NCBI RefSeq assembly: GCF_002904345.1
Contig: NZ_PEIH01000004.1
Location: 19,369-83,368 of the forward strand
DNA: 64,000 bases
Source: Bacteroidetes bacterium endosymbiont of Geopemphigus sp.
Lineage (GTDB): Bacteria; Bacteroidota; Bacteroidia; Flavobacteriales; Blattabacteriaceae
Direction of reading: 5' to 3'
Under the pieces are notes generated by a model, which had not been told where the DNA came from, did no database searches, and saw only the letters and a list, made by a program, of their open reading frames with translations. Of this stretch, positions 37,210 through 47,620 are shown piece after piece; the stretch's first letter is position 1, and each line of letters begins with the position of its first letter. The translations under genes were made by a program, and so were the position numbers.

Positions 37210-38447
37210 TGAAATGTTTGAAAATATACTGAAAGATTAGCAATTAAGTAGACAAAAGTAGATATAACTCTTCAATGAGAAGAAAAGATTATAATCAATG
37301 TATCTTATTCCCATTAGGGAAAGTTACTCATCAGAAGAGCCTAAAATTGCCAAATCCTTCTCTTTTATCTCATCATTTTTATCACATTTTCTGGCCATCC
37401 AGGAAGCTTGAGAACTCTCGCGAGAGTAATCTTTTTCAGAAAAATAATCACCCTCTCCCTCACAAGAGGAAAAGCCTTCTCTTTTGTGAACCATATTCTG
37501 AGGATGAAACAAGCTGTTTAAATCAATCTCTTGCCTCGAAAAGGCACTCTAAATACCCATTCGGTATAAATTTTTTCTTCCCATTTTATAAAAGAAAAAT
37601 GTCTTTGTCTTATCAGGGGTAAGATTTCTTTAAAGATATATAAGGTGTCTGGATCTACTGGGGGTTCTTAATAATAAGAGGTCTTTAAAATAGCCCTTTA
37701 TAAAGGTTTCCGATAAGGTATTTTGTGAAAGGAAATGGCTTTTTCTATTTGTGAAAGATAATGATCCCCTGATAAGACCTATTTACTGTAAAGATTGCAA
37801 ATTCTCCGGAGCTCTCACTGTCGAAAAATGTAAATCTTCAACCTTATTAGAGTTGCGAGAGCAAGGAAGTCTAGGGTATGAAATGGTTTTATTTCGAATA
37901 GTTAGTAAATTCATAAATCATTTATAGTAAATAACTTATTAACCTAAATTGTTTAAATTTTAAGAGAATATAATGCTTAATACCTACTCCCCCCCCCCTT
38001 TAAAAAAGTATAAGGAGTATTTTCGATATCTGAAACTTCTCTTGCTTATATATCCTTTTCACAAGGTGAAGTTTGCCATAAAAAAGAATCATTCCTCTTT
38101 ATGGAAAACAAACTTTATGATATGTATCTTAAATAGTCTGTATGGTGATTTTTATAACGAATAGGGATTGAGTCATTTTATGAAGCTATACAGACATGAG
38201 TTTTGAGAATTTTTATACTTAAAAAGTATAGGCTATGTATTCCAAAAATATAAACACTTATTAAACAATGTTTTATAAAAAATATTTTATGAAAAACATA
38301 AAAATTTTCCGTTAAAAATAGCAGCTTATCAAGAAGGATAAACAAAAAATCAAAACAAATAAAATATATCTTTAGGAAGAAAAATATCGAGATTATTTAT
38401 TTTTATTTGGTATTTTAGAATTATATGTTAAATAAATATTTCACAAT
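37210..38447. other. Long non-coding stretch with a poly-C tract
   Basis: No gene is recognised. Plus-strand frames at 37275-37622 and 37973-38164 lack family features. The second contains ten consecutive Cs at 37989-37998, unusual in AT-rich DNA. Fragments of protein-like text near 37720-37880 (GNGFFYL, then IANSPELSLSKNVNL) suggest an unidentified fossil. Confidence 0.35.
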
Positions 38448-38461
38448 ATGAAAGAGTCAAG

Positions 38462-38966
38462 ATGAAAGAGTCAAGCTACGTTATACCAGAATATGGTAAT
38501 CCGAGCATGGGAGAAAAAGAAGAACAAGAGCTAGAATGGGATCATGATTTTGATCTGAATTCATTATCAAAACAAGAAGATAATCACTCTCTTGAACTGA
38601 ATGCTTAAAATGAATCTGCGATGCCGAGCAGCCTTGATAAGAAAATTAAGGAACTCGAAGCAGAAGTGAGTAAAAGCTTTGATGAACATCAAGCAGAAGT
38701 AAAAAAATTAAAAAATGAAACTCTTAAGGAACGGTTGAAGAAATTCGAAAAAGAAAACGCTGCATTAAAGCGCTACTCTTTTAAAAATATATATAATAGT
38801 ATTAAAAATATTTTCCTATTTATTTAATAGGGATCCAATTAAAAAAGATCCTCAAGAAAAGTTGAAATCAGCATTAATAAATTCTTTATAAAGCATCAGT
38901 GGTAGTAGTAAAACAGCATTTTTAAATACACGTAATCAACTTATTACGTATGATTTGAAAAAATGA
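38462..38966 (+). pseudogene. Broken coiled-coil protein of unknown function
   Basis: The ATG at 38462 opens an acidic stretch (GEKEEQELEWDHDFDLNSLS) that meets TAA at 38606. The same frame continues unbroken as NESAMPSSLDKKIKELEAEV and SFDEHQAEVKKLKNETLKER, a clear heptad-type coiled coil, to about 38780. A frameshift in AT-rich DNA follows, then DPIKKDPQEKLKSALINSL and KTAFLNTRNQLITYDLKK to TGA at 38964. So one gene carries a nonsense codon plus a frameshift. Alternatively 38621-38827 is a stand-alone small gene. A 14-bp tandem duplication covers the start (38448-38475). No family is recognised. Confidence 0.45.
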
Positions 38967-39013
38967 AACCGAGATTTCCTGATAAAAGAGCTCATCGCTA
39001 CAGCTTATAAAAT

Positions 39014-39562
39014 TCACTTTAAAACAGCGTCCTTAAAATAAACGATCACATCGATCAAGGCATAAGGCACAATCATATCATAGGAAGAATCTATAGGGAA
39101 TATAAAAAGCCTATCATTAGCCTCGACATCAAAAGGCACTTTTTCAAATTTCGCAACCCTATTAATATAGGGTTGCCCTTTTTCAATAAGCGCCGGGAGA
39201 GGATAGCATTTGTTATTTCTATAAAGACAAGCCCTGAGACCTACCTCATAAACGCTGCCATAAAAAAGAGCTTTTAGATACAATTCCACTTTTCCTTTTC
39301 TTTGAATAAGCAGACCGCCTTTTTTATTTCGATTTTCTCCTTGCTTAGGTAAATAATAATACTCTTGAAAGCTATTGTCGCTTCTCTTAAAGCTAATATA
39401 CGGAGCTTCTACACCTTTTGGTTGCTGATAAATTTTATAAAATCCATAGGAATGCTCTGTTACATACGTTGCCCGTTGAACATGATCCTCATCATTACAA
39501 GAGAAAGAAAAAAGTATACAGACAAAAAATAGAAAAATAGTTCGTAAAATGCCCATGTGCAT
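39014..39562 (-). CDS. Predicted lipoprotein, function unknown
   Basis: About 182 residues, intact. From the ATG at 39562 (another at 39556) it begins MHMGILRTIFLFFVCILF, followed by FSC, a lipobox, so the mature protein is probably lipid-anchored in the outer or inner membrane. The rest is beta-rich with scattered aromatics (EHSYGFYKIYQQPKGVEAPY; SFQEYYYLPKQG) and two further cysteines near residues 110-120. The longest frame starts at 39616 with a poor extra segment that would spoil the signal peptide, so I prefer the later start. I do not recognise the family. Confidence 0.65.
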   Translation of the reverse strand: MHMGILRTIFLFFVCILFSFSCNDEDHVQRATYVTEHSYGFYKIYQQPKGVEAPYISFKRSDNSFQEYYYLPKQGENRNKKGGLLIQRKGKVELYLKALFYGSVYEVGLRACLYRNNKCYPLPALIEKGQPYINRVAKFEKVPFDVEANDRLFIFPIDSSYDMIVPYALIDVIVYFKDAVLK

Positions 39563-40239
39563 ATTTTGATAATGTAATAATAATAAAAATAAATTCTTTA
39601 TTAAAATTACCTGCACTCAGAAGTCTTGAATAAGGGATCATTTACTATTTTCGTTCTTAATATTTATGTAATACATTATCATGAATCCCATTGTACCTGA
39701 TCAGCCATTCATATTTATTTTTCATTCGCAGACTAAAAAATTCGATTAGAATACTTATTTTAACAATTTATTATTAAAAAATAAATTTTAAATAATTATA
39801 AAATTATTGTGGAAAAATATAGTTTTAATAATATTATTAATAATTATTTATTATAATTACCATGATATAAAAATCTACAGAGGAGCTATTGCTTTCGATG
39901 AAATTACGGAACTAGAACGAAAACATTTTTGGGAGATTGATTTTTATATTTGTAAGACCTATTTAGAAGAATAGTATTTACATCAAGTTCCGACTGAGCA
40001 TAAAAGCGATCGCAATAAATAGATAGACAACGCTGAAAAAGAAATCGAAAAATTCGGAAATGAAGTTGCATTTTTCAACATACGTTTAATAGAGATTAAA
40101 TAAATAATTTAGAAGAGCAACTAGATAATTTTATCAGTGGCACTGTTCATACACTACGAGAATCAGAGTCATCCTAAATTTCATGAAAATCTAAATAAAG
40201 GTATTAATAAAGCTTATCAAGAGATAGAAACCAATGCAA
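39563..40239. other. AT-rich intergenic with unidentified remnant
   Basis: 39720-39860 is almost pure A/T with overlapping small palindromes. On the plus strand, 39870-39975 reads GAIAFDEITELERKHFWEID then FYICKTYLEE and a stop; 40020-40100 gives the charged, helical NAEKEIEKFGNEVAFFN. These look like pieces of a dead coiled-coil gene of unknown type. The stretch ends against the truncated nqrF. Confidence 0.35.
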
Positions 40240-41234
40240 GTGTCAGGTATTTCGGGAGGTGGTGATATTTTTTCCTACGGAAGAGTCTCATTTTACATGA
40301 AAGGAAAAAGAAAATCACTGGCTACTAGACTTCTATGTAAAAGTTAAACAAGATCTAGAGATTCAAATTCACGAAGAAGTCTTTGGGATTAGGAAATGGG
40401 AATATACCGTTTAATTCAATTATAACGTAGCTTCCTTTATCAAGGAGTTTATCGTGCAATTACCCGAGGGTGAAAACTTTGATTTTATAGATATTGAAGC
40501 TCGTCCCAAGCACCACACTGAGCCGGATAAATTCCGTCTGGAATGGAACAAATTTAAACTCTGGGATCTTAAGATGAGTAACCACAAACCCATAGTACAT
40601 TCTTATTCTATGGGAAATTCGCCAACGGAAGGAAATATCGTCATGCTCAATGTAGCGTGTAGCCACGCCCCCTTTTGACAAAGCCAGCGGCGTCTGGACT
40701 GGTAAATATAAGCATTTTCTCTTCCTATATACTCTCAAGAAAACCCGGATATAAAGTCTTTATATCAGTACCTTACGGAGAGTTCTTTATCAATGAGAGC
40801 TCCGATGCAGAGATGATCTATATCGACGGAGGAGCAGGAATGGCGCCTATGCGCTCGCATCTATTCCATATATTTCATACGAAAAAACACAGAGAAAAGT
40901 TTTTTGGTATTAAGGGCACTCCAAGCGTGAACTCTTTTATCTTGAAGATTTGAGAGCTATTGAGCGCGAGTTTATGAATTTTAAGTTTTATATTGTCCTT
41001 TCCGAACCTTTGCGGAAGATCAGCGGGTACTAAAAAGTATTGATGATAACCGCGGAGAAGGCTTTAGTAGTTGTACATCAAGCCCTAATAGATAATTACC
41101 TTAAAGATCACGAGATCCCTGAGGATGTATATTATTTCCGCGGTCCACCTATGATGAATATGACCGTAGTGAAGATGTGCGATGGCTTTGGTATTCCTAA
41201 AGAGAATGTTCGTTTTGACGACTTTGGAGGGTAA
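40240..41234 (+). pseudogene. nqrF: Broken NQR subunit F (Na+-translocating NADH:quinone reductase)
   Basis: NqrF text in several frames: SGGGDIF near 40250 and then ENHWLLDFYVKVKQDLEIQI (end of the 2Fe-2S ferredoxin domain); EEVFGIRKWEYTV; a long piece with FRLEWNKFKLWDLKMSNHKP and HSYSMGNSPTEGNIVMLNVA (FAD-binding RxYSMAN-like site); [20 protein letters not shown] and [16 protein letters not shown] (NADH-binding); and the C-terminal RGPPMMNMTVVKMCDGFGIP then FDDFGG, ending with TAA at 41232. The N-terminal membrane anchor and the first cysteine ligands are missing. NqrF is the NADH entry point of the NQR sodium pump, so a dead copy means loss of the pump unless another copy exists. Confidence 0.92.
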
Positions 41235-41260
41235 GTATGATTTTTTTAATCACTTGATTT

Positions 41261-42100
41261 ATGAGATTTTACAAAGATTTCCTTGAAAAAAGCTTATTTC
41301 GAATTTTTCCTTTTATACTGTTGATATCTCTTTTTACCGCTTGTGGAACAGCACGCAAATTTTCCTTTTCTATAGATAAAAATTACCCAGCGAAATCTTT
41401 TAACTCTCGTGTTCGTTTTCTGGTGATGCATTACACGGCGCTCGACTTTGAAAGCTCTCTCAGAATCTTAACTCAACAAGGAGTAAGCGCGCATTACCTC
41501 GTTCCACAAACACCATTAGATAAAAAAAATAAGCTATTTCTTCTGGTTTCAGAGCATGATCGGGCTTGGCACGCAGGAGTGAGCTCCTGGCAAGGAAGAA
41601 GCAATTTAAATGACACCTCCATAGGAATCGAGATAGTTAATTTGGGCTATAAAGACGAACCTCAGGGACGTCTTTGGTTTCCTTTTACCCCTTATCAAAT
41701 TCAAATGATTAAGAAACTCGCTAAAGATATCATAGATCGTTATAAAATTCACCCTACAGCCATCGTAGGACATAGTGATATAGCTCCCGGAAGAAAGCAA
41801 GATCCCGGAATTCTCTTTCCGTGGAAACAGCTCTATCAGGCGGGTATAGGCGCTTGGTACGACGAGGATCGCGTAAAAGAACTTCATACTCAGCTTCAAA
41901 ATCAGGAGCTCAATATACTTAAACTACAACAAGACTTGAAAAAATATGGCTATGCTCTAGAGGAAAGCGGCATTCTTGATGAGCGAACGGAAAAAGTAAT
42001 TCAAGCTTTTCAGATGCACTTCAGACCTTCAGATCATTCAGGAGTTCCTGATACGGAAAGCTTGGCGATTTTGAAAAATCTACTGGAAAAGTATTTTTAA
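41261..42100 (+). CDS. N-acetylmuramoyl-L-alanine amidase (AmiD-like lipoprotein)
   Basis: A 279-residue, lipid-anchored amidase that cuts the muramic acid-peptide bond of peptidoglycan. The signal peptide ends in a lipobox (ISLFTAC, cysteine near residue 28). The Amidase_2 domain shows VMHYTALDFESSLRI (Zn-ligand His), HDRAWHAGVSSWQGRSNLND, GIEIVNLG and AIVGHSDIAPGRKQDPG (second His and Asp). From about residue 215 a peptidoglycan-binding domain follows (LQQDLKKYGYALEESG and on). ATG start, intact. It ends 8 bases from the convergent surA-like gene. Confidence 0.9.
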   Translation: MRFYKDFLEKSLFRIFPFILLISLFTACGTARKFSFSIDKNYPAKSFNSRVRFLVMHYTALDFESSLRILTQQGVSAHYLVPQTPLDKKNKLFLLVSEHDRAWHAGVSSWQGRSNLNDTSIGIEIVNLGYKDEPQGRLWFPFTPYQIQMIKKLAKDIIDRYKIHPTAIVGHSDIAPGRKQDPGILFPWKQLYQAGIGAWYDEDRVKELHTQLQNQELNILKLQQDLKKYGYALEESGILDERTEKVIQAFQMHFRPSDHSGVPDTESLAILKNLLEKYF

Positions 42101-42107
42101 AAAAGTT

Positions 42108-43457
42108 TTATTTTTTTAGCCAATTGTTTTCAAATGAGCAAGCTTGGTAATCCTTTCCGATTCTAATAAAAACGTCATCGATACGCTTACGTATCCAGCT
42201 ACTTAGTTTTTCTCTCTTCTGAGAACTTTCTGTCATACGCTTAAGTTGTTGATAATCTTGTAAAAACGAAACCTTATGCGCAGGAATGTGCTTTATGAGT
42301 TTTAGAATAACATAAACTTTATGGCCGTCATATTCTTCTTCATAAGGTTTGCTCAGCTCTCCTTCTTGCAAATTTGCTATATAAACAGCTGTATTTAAAG
42401 GTAATTGGCTCTTTTCAAAGCGATCGACACCTGTTTCAGGATTTTTCATGCGACTGTCATTAGTTTTTTCAGATTTTTCAGCGGAATATTTTTTAACTGC
42501 TTCCTCAAAACTGATTTTTTTCTCGGCTAAAAGGGTATAAACCGAATCAGCCAAGGCCTTGGCAGTCTTTATTTCTTCATCGGTGTATTTAGGTCTGAGC
42601 AATATATGGCGAACATCCACTTCTTGTTCTTTTCTTTTTTCCAACTGCAGTATATGAAAGCCGAACTCAGTCTCAAAAGGTTCGGAGATTTCCCCTTCTT
42701 CGATAGAGAAGGCTACCACCTCGAATTCCTTTATCATTTGTCCACGCTTGATATTCTTTATAAGTCCCGCGTCAATGGCAGATCCCGGATCTTCTGAATT
42801 TGCGATGGCTTTGGTAGCAAAACTTTCCCCCTGAAGTATATCTTCTTTCATTTTTTTAAGTTGATTAATAATCTCTCCTCGGTGCACGTGGGTAAGACGA
42901 GGAAAAAAGACGATTTGTGCCGGCTCAAACTGTTCAGGAATTTCAGTAAGTCGATCTTTATTTTTTTCATAGAAATTCCTTACTTGCTGAGGGCTCGCAT
43001 TTATATCTTTAGTGATACTTTCGTATTGACCCTGAATATATTGACGATTTTTAATCAGCGTACCGATTTCTTCACGTATCTCACCCAGAGTGCTTCTTTC
43101 ATAAGTTTTAAGTAAACCTTCTTTGCCTCCGGCTTGTCTTTCAAGACCTTTGACAATTTCTTCCACCCCGGACTGCACTTGCTGATCATTTACCCTCAGG
43201 TCAGTATCCTTCTTAGCATAATAAAGAAGCATTCGATTGCTGAGCATTTCTTCAAAAAACTTACAGGGATCCTCAGGAGTAGTTTTTTCCCGGGCTCTAT
43301 TATTGGAAATTCCTTCTTGGATTTCCGACTCCAAAATGATTTCATCTCCGACCACCGCAGCGATCCTCTCTAGTTTTTCTTGGGCATATGAGCAAGGGGA
43401 GATCGAGAAGGAAAAAAGAATAAAGACGACATGAGAAGTGCGAAAAAGTTGACACAT
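42108..43457 (-). CDS. surA: Periplasmic peptidyl-prolyl isomerase, SurA-like
   Basis: A 449-residue outer-membrane-protein chaperone and foldase. The signal peptide ends near residue 25 (SCSYAQEKLERI). The SurA N-domain begins AAVVGDEIILESEIQEGISN. Two parvulin (rotamase) domains follow: one with FFPRLTHVHRGEIINQLKKM and EFGFHILQLEKRKEQEVDV, the second with VDVRHILLRPKYTDEEIK and EYDGHKVYVILKLIKHIPAH. ATG start, no lesions. Its partner proteins are probably outer-membrane beta-barrels. The name is by architecture; other PpiC/PpiD-type names are possible. Confidence 0.85.
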   Translation of the reverse strand: MCQLFRTSHVVFILFSFSISPCSYAQEKLERIAAVVGDEIILESEIQEGISNNRAREKTTPEDPCKFFEEMLSNRMLLYYAKKDTDLRVNDQQVQSGVEEIVKGLERQAGGKEGLLKTYERSTLGEIREEIGTLIKNRQYIQGQYESITKDINASPQQVRNFYEKNKDRLTEIPEQFEPAQIVFFPRLTHVHRGEIINQLKKMKEDILQGESFATKAIANSEDPGSAIDAGLIKNIKRGQMIKEFEVVAFSIEEGEISEPFETEFGFHILQLEKRKEQEVDVRHILLRPKYTDEEIKTAKALADSVYTLLAEKKISFEEAVKKYSAEKSEKTNDSRMKNPETGVDRFEKSQLPLNTAVYIANLQEGELSKPYEEEYDGHKVYVILKLIKHIPAHKVSFLQDYQQLKRMTESSQKREKLSSWIRKRIDDVFIRIGKDYQACSFENNWLKK

Positions 43458-44739
43458 GGTGTTTTTTTTCTAAAAAATATCCTCAAATATACGAATGTCT
43501 TCTTTCTTTGGGTTTTAAAATCACCTAAAAAACAATAATCAATCCATTTTTTTCCATCTTCGCGCTCATAAGGATAAAAGGGAAGGTGCTGAGTAAATGT
43601 TTATATATCTTTTTATTATTGACCAAGCAAACCAAATCTTCAAGATCTTCACGGAGCCAGGACCTTAATACGAGCTCTTCTATTTAAGAATACATATTTA
43701 AAATAAGATACAAATATTCTCATAAATTTAGTACTATAAGATATACCCTCTTCTGGTTATGATCATACTGGATTTGTATTTAAATAGTTCTGATAAAAAT
43801 AACTGCCGATTATCCTCTCTTCTTTTCTAAACTTTGAAAGGGAAATTTTTTATTTAATCCCCCATCGATAAAGATATTTATTCTCTGTTCAAATGACGAT
43901 TGCTCTACGTCCCGGAACTGTAAAAATGCTCTTTTAGCATCTTTTTCTATCTATCTCTTACTTTCTAAATCCTTCTTCAGAGTATTGCAAAGTTAAAAAG
44001 AGTAAATATTTAATTTTAGGATCCGGAAAGTTTACATGTAATCGTTATAAACAGCTTGTAAACTCAAGATCTGAACATATATCATCGATCTTAAACATAT
44101 CATGGCTGAAAGTGACAGAGAAAAGATTCCCTATAGTATACTATTAAAGAATGCTTCTTACCTTTAAAAGAAAAGAGTTAGATATTTGTTGTAAGATCAT
44201 TTGCTTTATCGAAAAATGTTTCGAGTATGGAATACACCGACGCTTCGAAAAAGGGAGGTATGGTCATAACCGGATAAAGAACTAAGCTTAACTTGGAACG
44301 CAATACAAAATTTTTTTAAAAACAAGTAAACTTCTTAACTCCTGATCCGACGCCTTTCCATATCCTTTTTCAGGTAGACTTACTTCAAGAGAAAAAAAAC
44401 CTCCAATTATCGAAATAAAGTGCTTGTAAATATTACTTAGAGATCTAAACGGAGTTTAGCTCTGCTAAGAAAATATACAAAGACAACTTTTATAAGTTAC
44501 TGATTAAAAACAAAATCTTTGTAAGATATCCCTAAGTCTTCCGATTTCCTTATTGTAGGAACACAAACTCGCCTTTATAGGAATACTCTAAAAATGAGCT
44601 CTTTTATCTAATCGATAATTTCTTATAAGTCACGACGGTGACGCTTGTATATTCAGTCGCAGATTTATGTGGTGTACATTTTTTAGTAATTTTATTTAAC
44701 TTATAAGTTAATTCAAAATAATTCAAACAAAATATTGAT
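43458..44739. other. 1.3 kb without a recognisable gene
   Basis: AT-rich, with only short frames on either strand. A faint plus-strand reading near 44510-44610 (SSDFLIVGTQTRLYRNTLKM then SSFI and a stop) may be the tail of a dead gene. No RNA gene or strong hairpin was noticed. Confidence 0.35.
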
Positions 44740-45702
44740 ATGAAAATTGCTGTTGTGGGAGCCGGAAACGTAGGGACCACCTGTACAGATATCATTGCTC
44801 AGAGAGATATTGTCAAAGAGATCGTACTGCTCGATATTAAGAAAAATCTTGCCGAAGGTAAAGCTTTGGACATTTGGCAGTCAGCCCCTATAAGTAATTA
44901 CAACACTCGCGTTTTAGGCGTAACGAATGATTATATGCGCACGACGAACTCTCAGGTAGTAGTGATCACCTCAGGCTTACCCAGAAAACCAGGGATGAGT
45001 CGGGATGATCTCATCGGAACCAATGCCCGCATTATACAATCGGTAGTGAGCCAAATTATAGATCACTCGCCTCGAGCTAAAATCATTATCGTATCAAATC
45101 CTCTGGATGTGATGACCTATGCCGCCTATCGCACGGTTATTGAAAAAGGAAAGAGCCCAGAATGGGCTTCAAAAAACGTGTTGGGAATGGCCGGTGTCCT
45201 CGATACGGCTCGTTATAGGGCATTTCTGGCTGATGAACTTGGATGTGTACCGCAAGATATTCAGGCGCTTTTGCTCGGTGGTCATGGCGATACCATGGTG
45301 CCTCTACCCCGTTATACTAGCGTATCGGGTATTCCCGTAACGGAGCTTATAAAAGAGGAAAGACTTACCTCTATTATAGAAAGAACGAAAAAAGGCGGAG
45401 GAGAAATCATAAACCTCTTGGGCACCTCAGCCTGGTATGCTCCCGGAGCTTCAGCCGCGCAGATGGTTGAAGCTATCGTTAAGGACTATAAACGTATTTT
45501 ACCTTGCTGTGTCCTTCTACAAGGAGAATATGATCTAAAAGAAGTTTATTTAGGTGTGCCGGTAGTCCTGGGCGCTCAAGGAGTAGAGGACATTATCGAG
45601 CTTAACTTAGATAAAGGCGAAAAAGAACTTTTGAATACCTCGGCGCTTCATGTTAAAGAAGGAATGAACCTACTGGATGAAATGAAACTTTTTCAAAGCT
45701 AG
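44740..45702 (+). CDS. mdh: Malate dehydrogenase (LDH-like type)
   Basis: A 320-residue NAD-dependent enzyme of the TCA cycle: malate and oxaloacetate interconversion. It shows the Rossmann motif VVGAGNVGTTCTDIIAQRD, the substrate loop SGLPRKPGMSRDDLIGTNAR (the arginines that select malate), VSNPLDVMTYAAYR, and the catalytic His in LLGGHGDTMVPLPRYT. ATG start, intact. A second, dead copy follows directly (45727-46562), so the locus once held a tandem pair. Confidence 0.94.
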   Translation: MKIAVVGAGNVGTTCTDIIAQRDIVKEIVLLDIKKNLAEGKALDIWQSAPISNYNTRVLGVTNDYMRTTNSQVVVITSGLPRKPGMSRDDLIGTNARIIQSVVSQIIDHSPRAKIIIVSNPLDVMTYAAYRTVIEKGKSPEWASKNVLGMAGVLDTARYRAFLADELGCVPQDIQALLLGGHGDTMVPLPRYTSVSGIPVTELIKEERLTSIIERTKKGGGEIINLLGTSAWYAPGASAAQMVEAIVKDYKRILPCCVLLQGEYDLKEVYLGVPVVLGAQGVEDIIELNLDKGEKELLNTSALHVKEGMNLLDEMKLFQS

Positions 45703-45726
45703 CGTCTAAAAAATAGTGAGATATTT

Positions 45727-46562
45727 ATAAAATAACCATCATTGGAGCTGGAAACGTAATCGCTTCCTGTGCTGAGAAGTTAGCTAAAAGCGCATGGTTT
45801 ATCGCAAAGGGAAAATCTCCGGATATCATCTAAAGCGCCTGTTTCTATCCTGGTTCAATCCGCTTTATTTCATCAGTAGATAAAGGTTTATAAGTGAAAC
45901 GGCGGACTCTCAAATTATTATTCTTACGGCAGGCGTGAGGGTATCACCGGGCATGAGTCGTGAAGATGTGCTATCGATCAACGCTGAGATCGTCATCTTT
46001 TGTACTGAAAAGGGAAAAGCCCAGAATGAGCTTCAAAAACGTATTTGGAATAGTTGGTATCCTTGATATAGCCCGTTACCGTTTTGCCATAGCCGAGGCA
46101 CTGGGTTGCCCTGCTTCAGAACGTACAAAGCTTGGTTATAAGGGGGCGCATAACGAGACGATGATTCCCATGATTTATACGAGATTTTCAAGTATTCCTC
46201 TAAGCGAGCTTCTTTCTTTTGAGAAAATGAGATTCATTGAAGAATAATGTTAAGAATATAGATCAAAATGATCGAGCAGAACAACCATTCGGCTTATTAC
46301 GCTCCGGCTTCCGTTTATAGTACGTATGGTAGATACCATTGACTCTAAATGTATTTTTCCTTGTTGCGCGCCTTTTTGCAAGGAGAATATGGCTTGGAAG
46401 AGGGGTTTTATTTAGGGGCGCCAGTAATCCTTGGCCGACGATGGCATAGAGCGTGTTATCGAGCTGAATTTAAACCTTAAAGAACGAGATCTTTTACATC
46501 TTGCCGCCGCAAATGTAAAAACAGGTATGAAAAATCTTGAAAGGATAGATTCCTTTTTATAA
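45727..46562 (+). pseudogene. Broken tandem paralogue of malate dehydrogenase
   Basis: Starts about 25 bases after mdh. Pieces in order: KITIIGAGNVIASCAEKLAK; QIIILTAGVRVSPGMSR; EDVLSINAEIV; SFKNVFGIVGILDIARYRFA; LGYKGAHNETMIPMIYTRFS (the catalytic-His region, with His kept as GAHNET); SSIPLSELLSFEKM; and the C-terminal IERVIELNLNLKERDLLHLA then KTGMKNLERIDSFL, with TAA at 46560. At least five frame breaks and an internal loss are present. It differs from the intact neighbour by many substitutions, so it was an old paralogue (possibly a divergent MDH or LDH), not a fresh copy. Confidence 0.92.
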
Positions 46563-46969
46563 ATCTAAAAAAGATTTATAAAAAAAACACTCGAATGTTA
46601 CTCATCCCTTTCTGATTTGAAGCTCTTTACCCTTAATAGAAAAATTACGGAAAAGGCATCTAACTTAAGTTACAAACTGCTTTGCTTTAGATATAAAATC
46701 ATAATTTACGTAGCTTTACTTCTGAAGTCAGGGTTTATTAAATATCCTTATGACTCAACTTAAAAAGAGAAATTTTATTAAAACTCTTCATATAAAATAA
46801 AGGCTATCAAAAAATATCAAGATTTCTATATAAAAGCATTTTTTATGACTTTTCATTTATATACCCTCAGAATTTTTAACCTCCGTCCATCGGTACAAAC
46901 CTTTAAAAGAGATTCGTTTTTATAAGAACAAATAGGTCTTTTGCCTGCTGTGATAGCTTAGAGTAAAAA

Positions 46970-47620
46970 CACAAAATCTTTTACCGGCTCTTCTTCCACT
47001 CTACCTTGAGGAATTTATTAATATAGTCTATCAGGAGCAGCTCGGGTGCTTTCAAAGATTATCACGCCCGTATAAGGGTTTTTCATGTGTAAATCTTCAT
47101 AAGACCACCAACTAAGAGTAGTTGTAGTTCCCTTTTGGGAAGGATACATAATCAAGGATATAAATCCTTTTTAAAATACCATCATTGTGCATTACCAAGA
47201 TGGAATTATTTCCTTGAGATAATGTGGGCTTTTGATCAGCCCTAAAACCTGCGCTGATAAGACCCCCGGTAAAAAAACTCCAGTGAATAATCACGATTTA
47301 TGACTCTATGATTTTTAGTTTGGAACTATTTATTCCTACATTTTTTGAGAAATATTCCAGTGGGCTAAATCGGAAGAGATGAAATCTCCTCTTAATGGTG
47401 AGCTCCGGGCTGTTAAAGCTCGCCTTTTATGTCGTCAATATAGGTAGGCGTCACTGATTGTATTTTTGTGTAGCCATTCATTGTAGTAGCGAAGGTTAAT
47501 AATCATAGAATTGATATTCTTTTTTTTGCGCGCTCAGAATACAAAAGAGCCCTTTATTGGTTTTTAATAGAGGTAGTATATTTACCCTCTATAAGCTTGT
47601 GACCATTTATGGAAAAAAAG
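46970..47620 (-). pseudogene. Unidentified broken gene
   Basis: Protein-like text on the minus strand in shifting frames: INGHKLIEGKYTTSIKNQ near 47610; then an open stretch at 47112-47294 with GFRADQKPTLSQGNNSILVM and ILKRIYILDYVSFPKGNYNY; then in another frame WWSYEDLHMKNPYTGVIIFE and IPQGRVEEEPVKDFVFLL to about 46925. Aromatic-rich, possibly a secreted or enzyme domain. No family is recognised. Confidence 0.35.

Noticed and set aside
39720-39860. AT-rich palindromic stretch as an origin or centromere-like site
   Set aside because: Low-complexity A/T DNA produces palindromes by chance, and similar stretches occur at 47890 and 48400.
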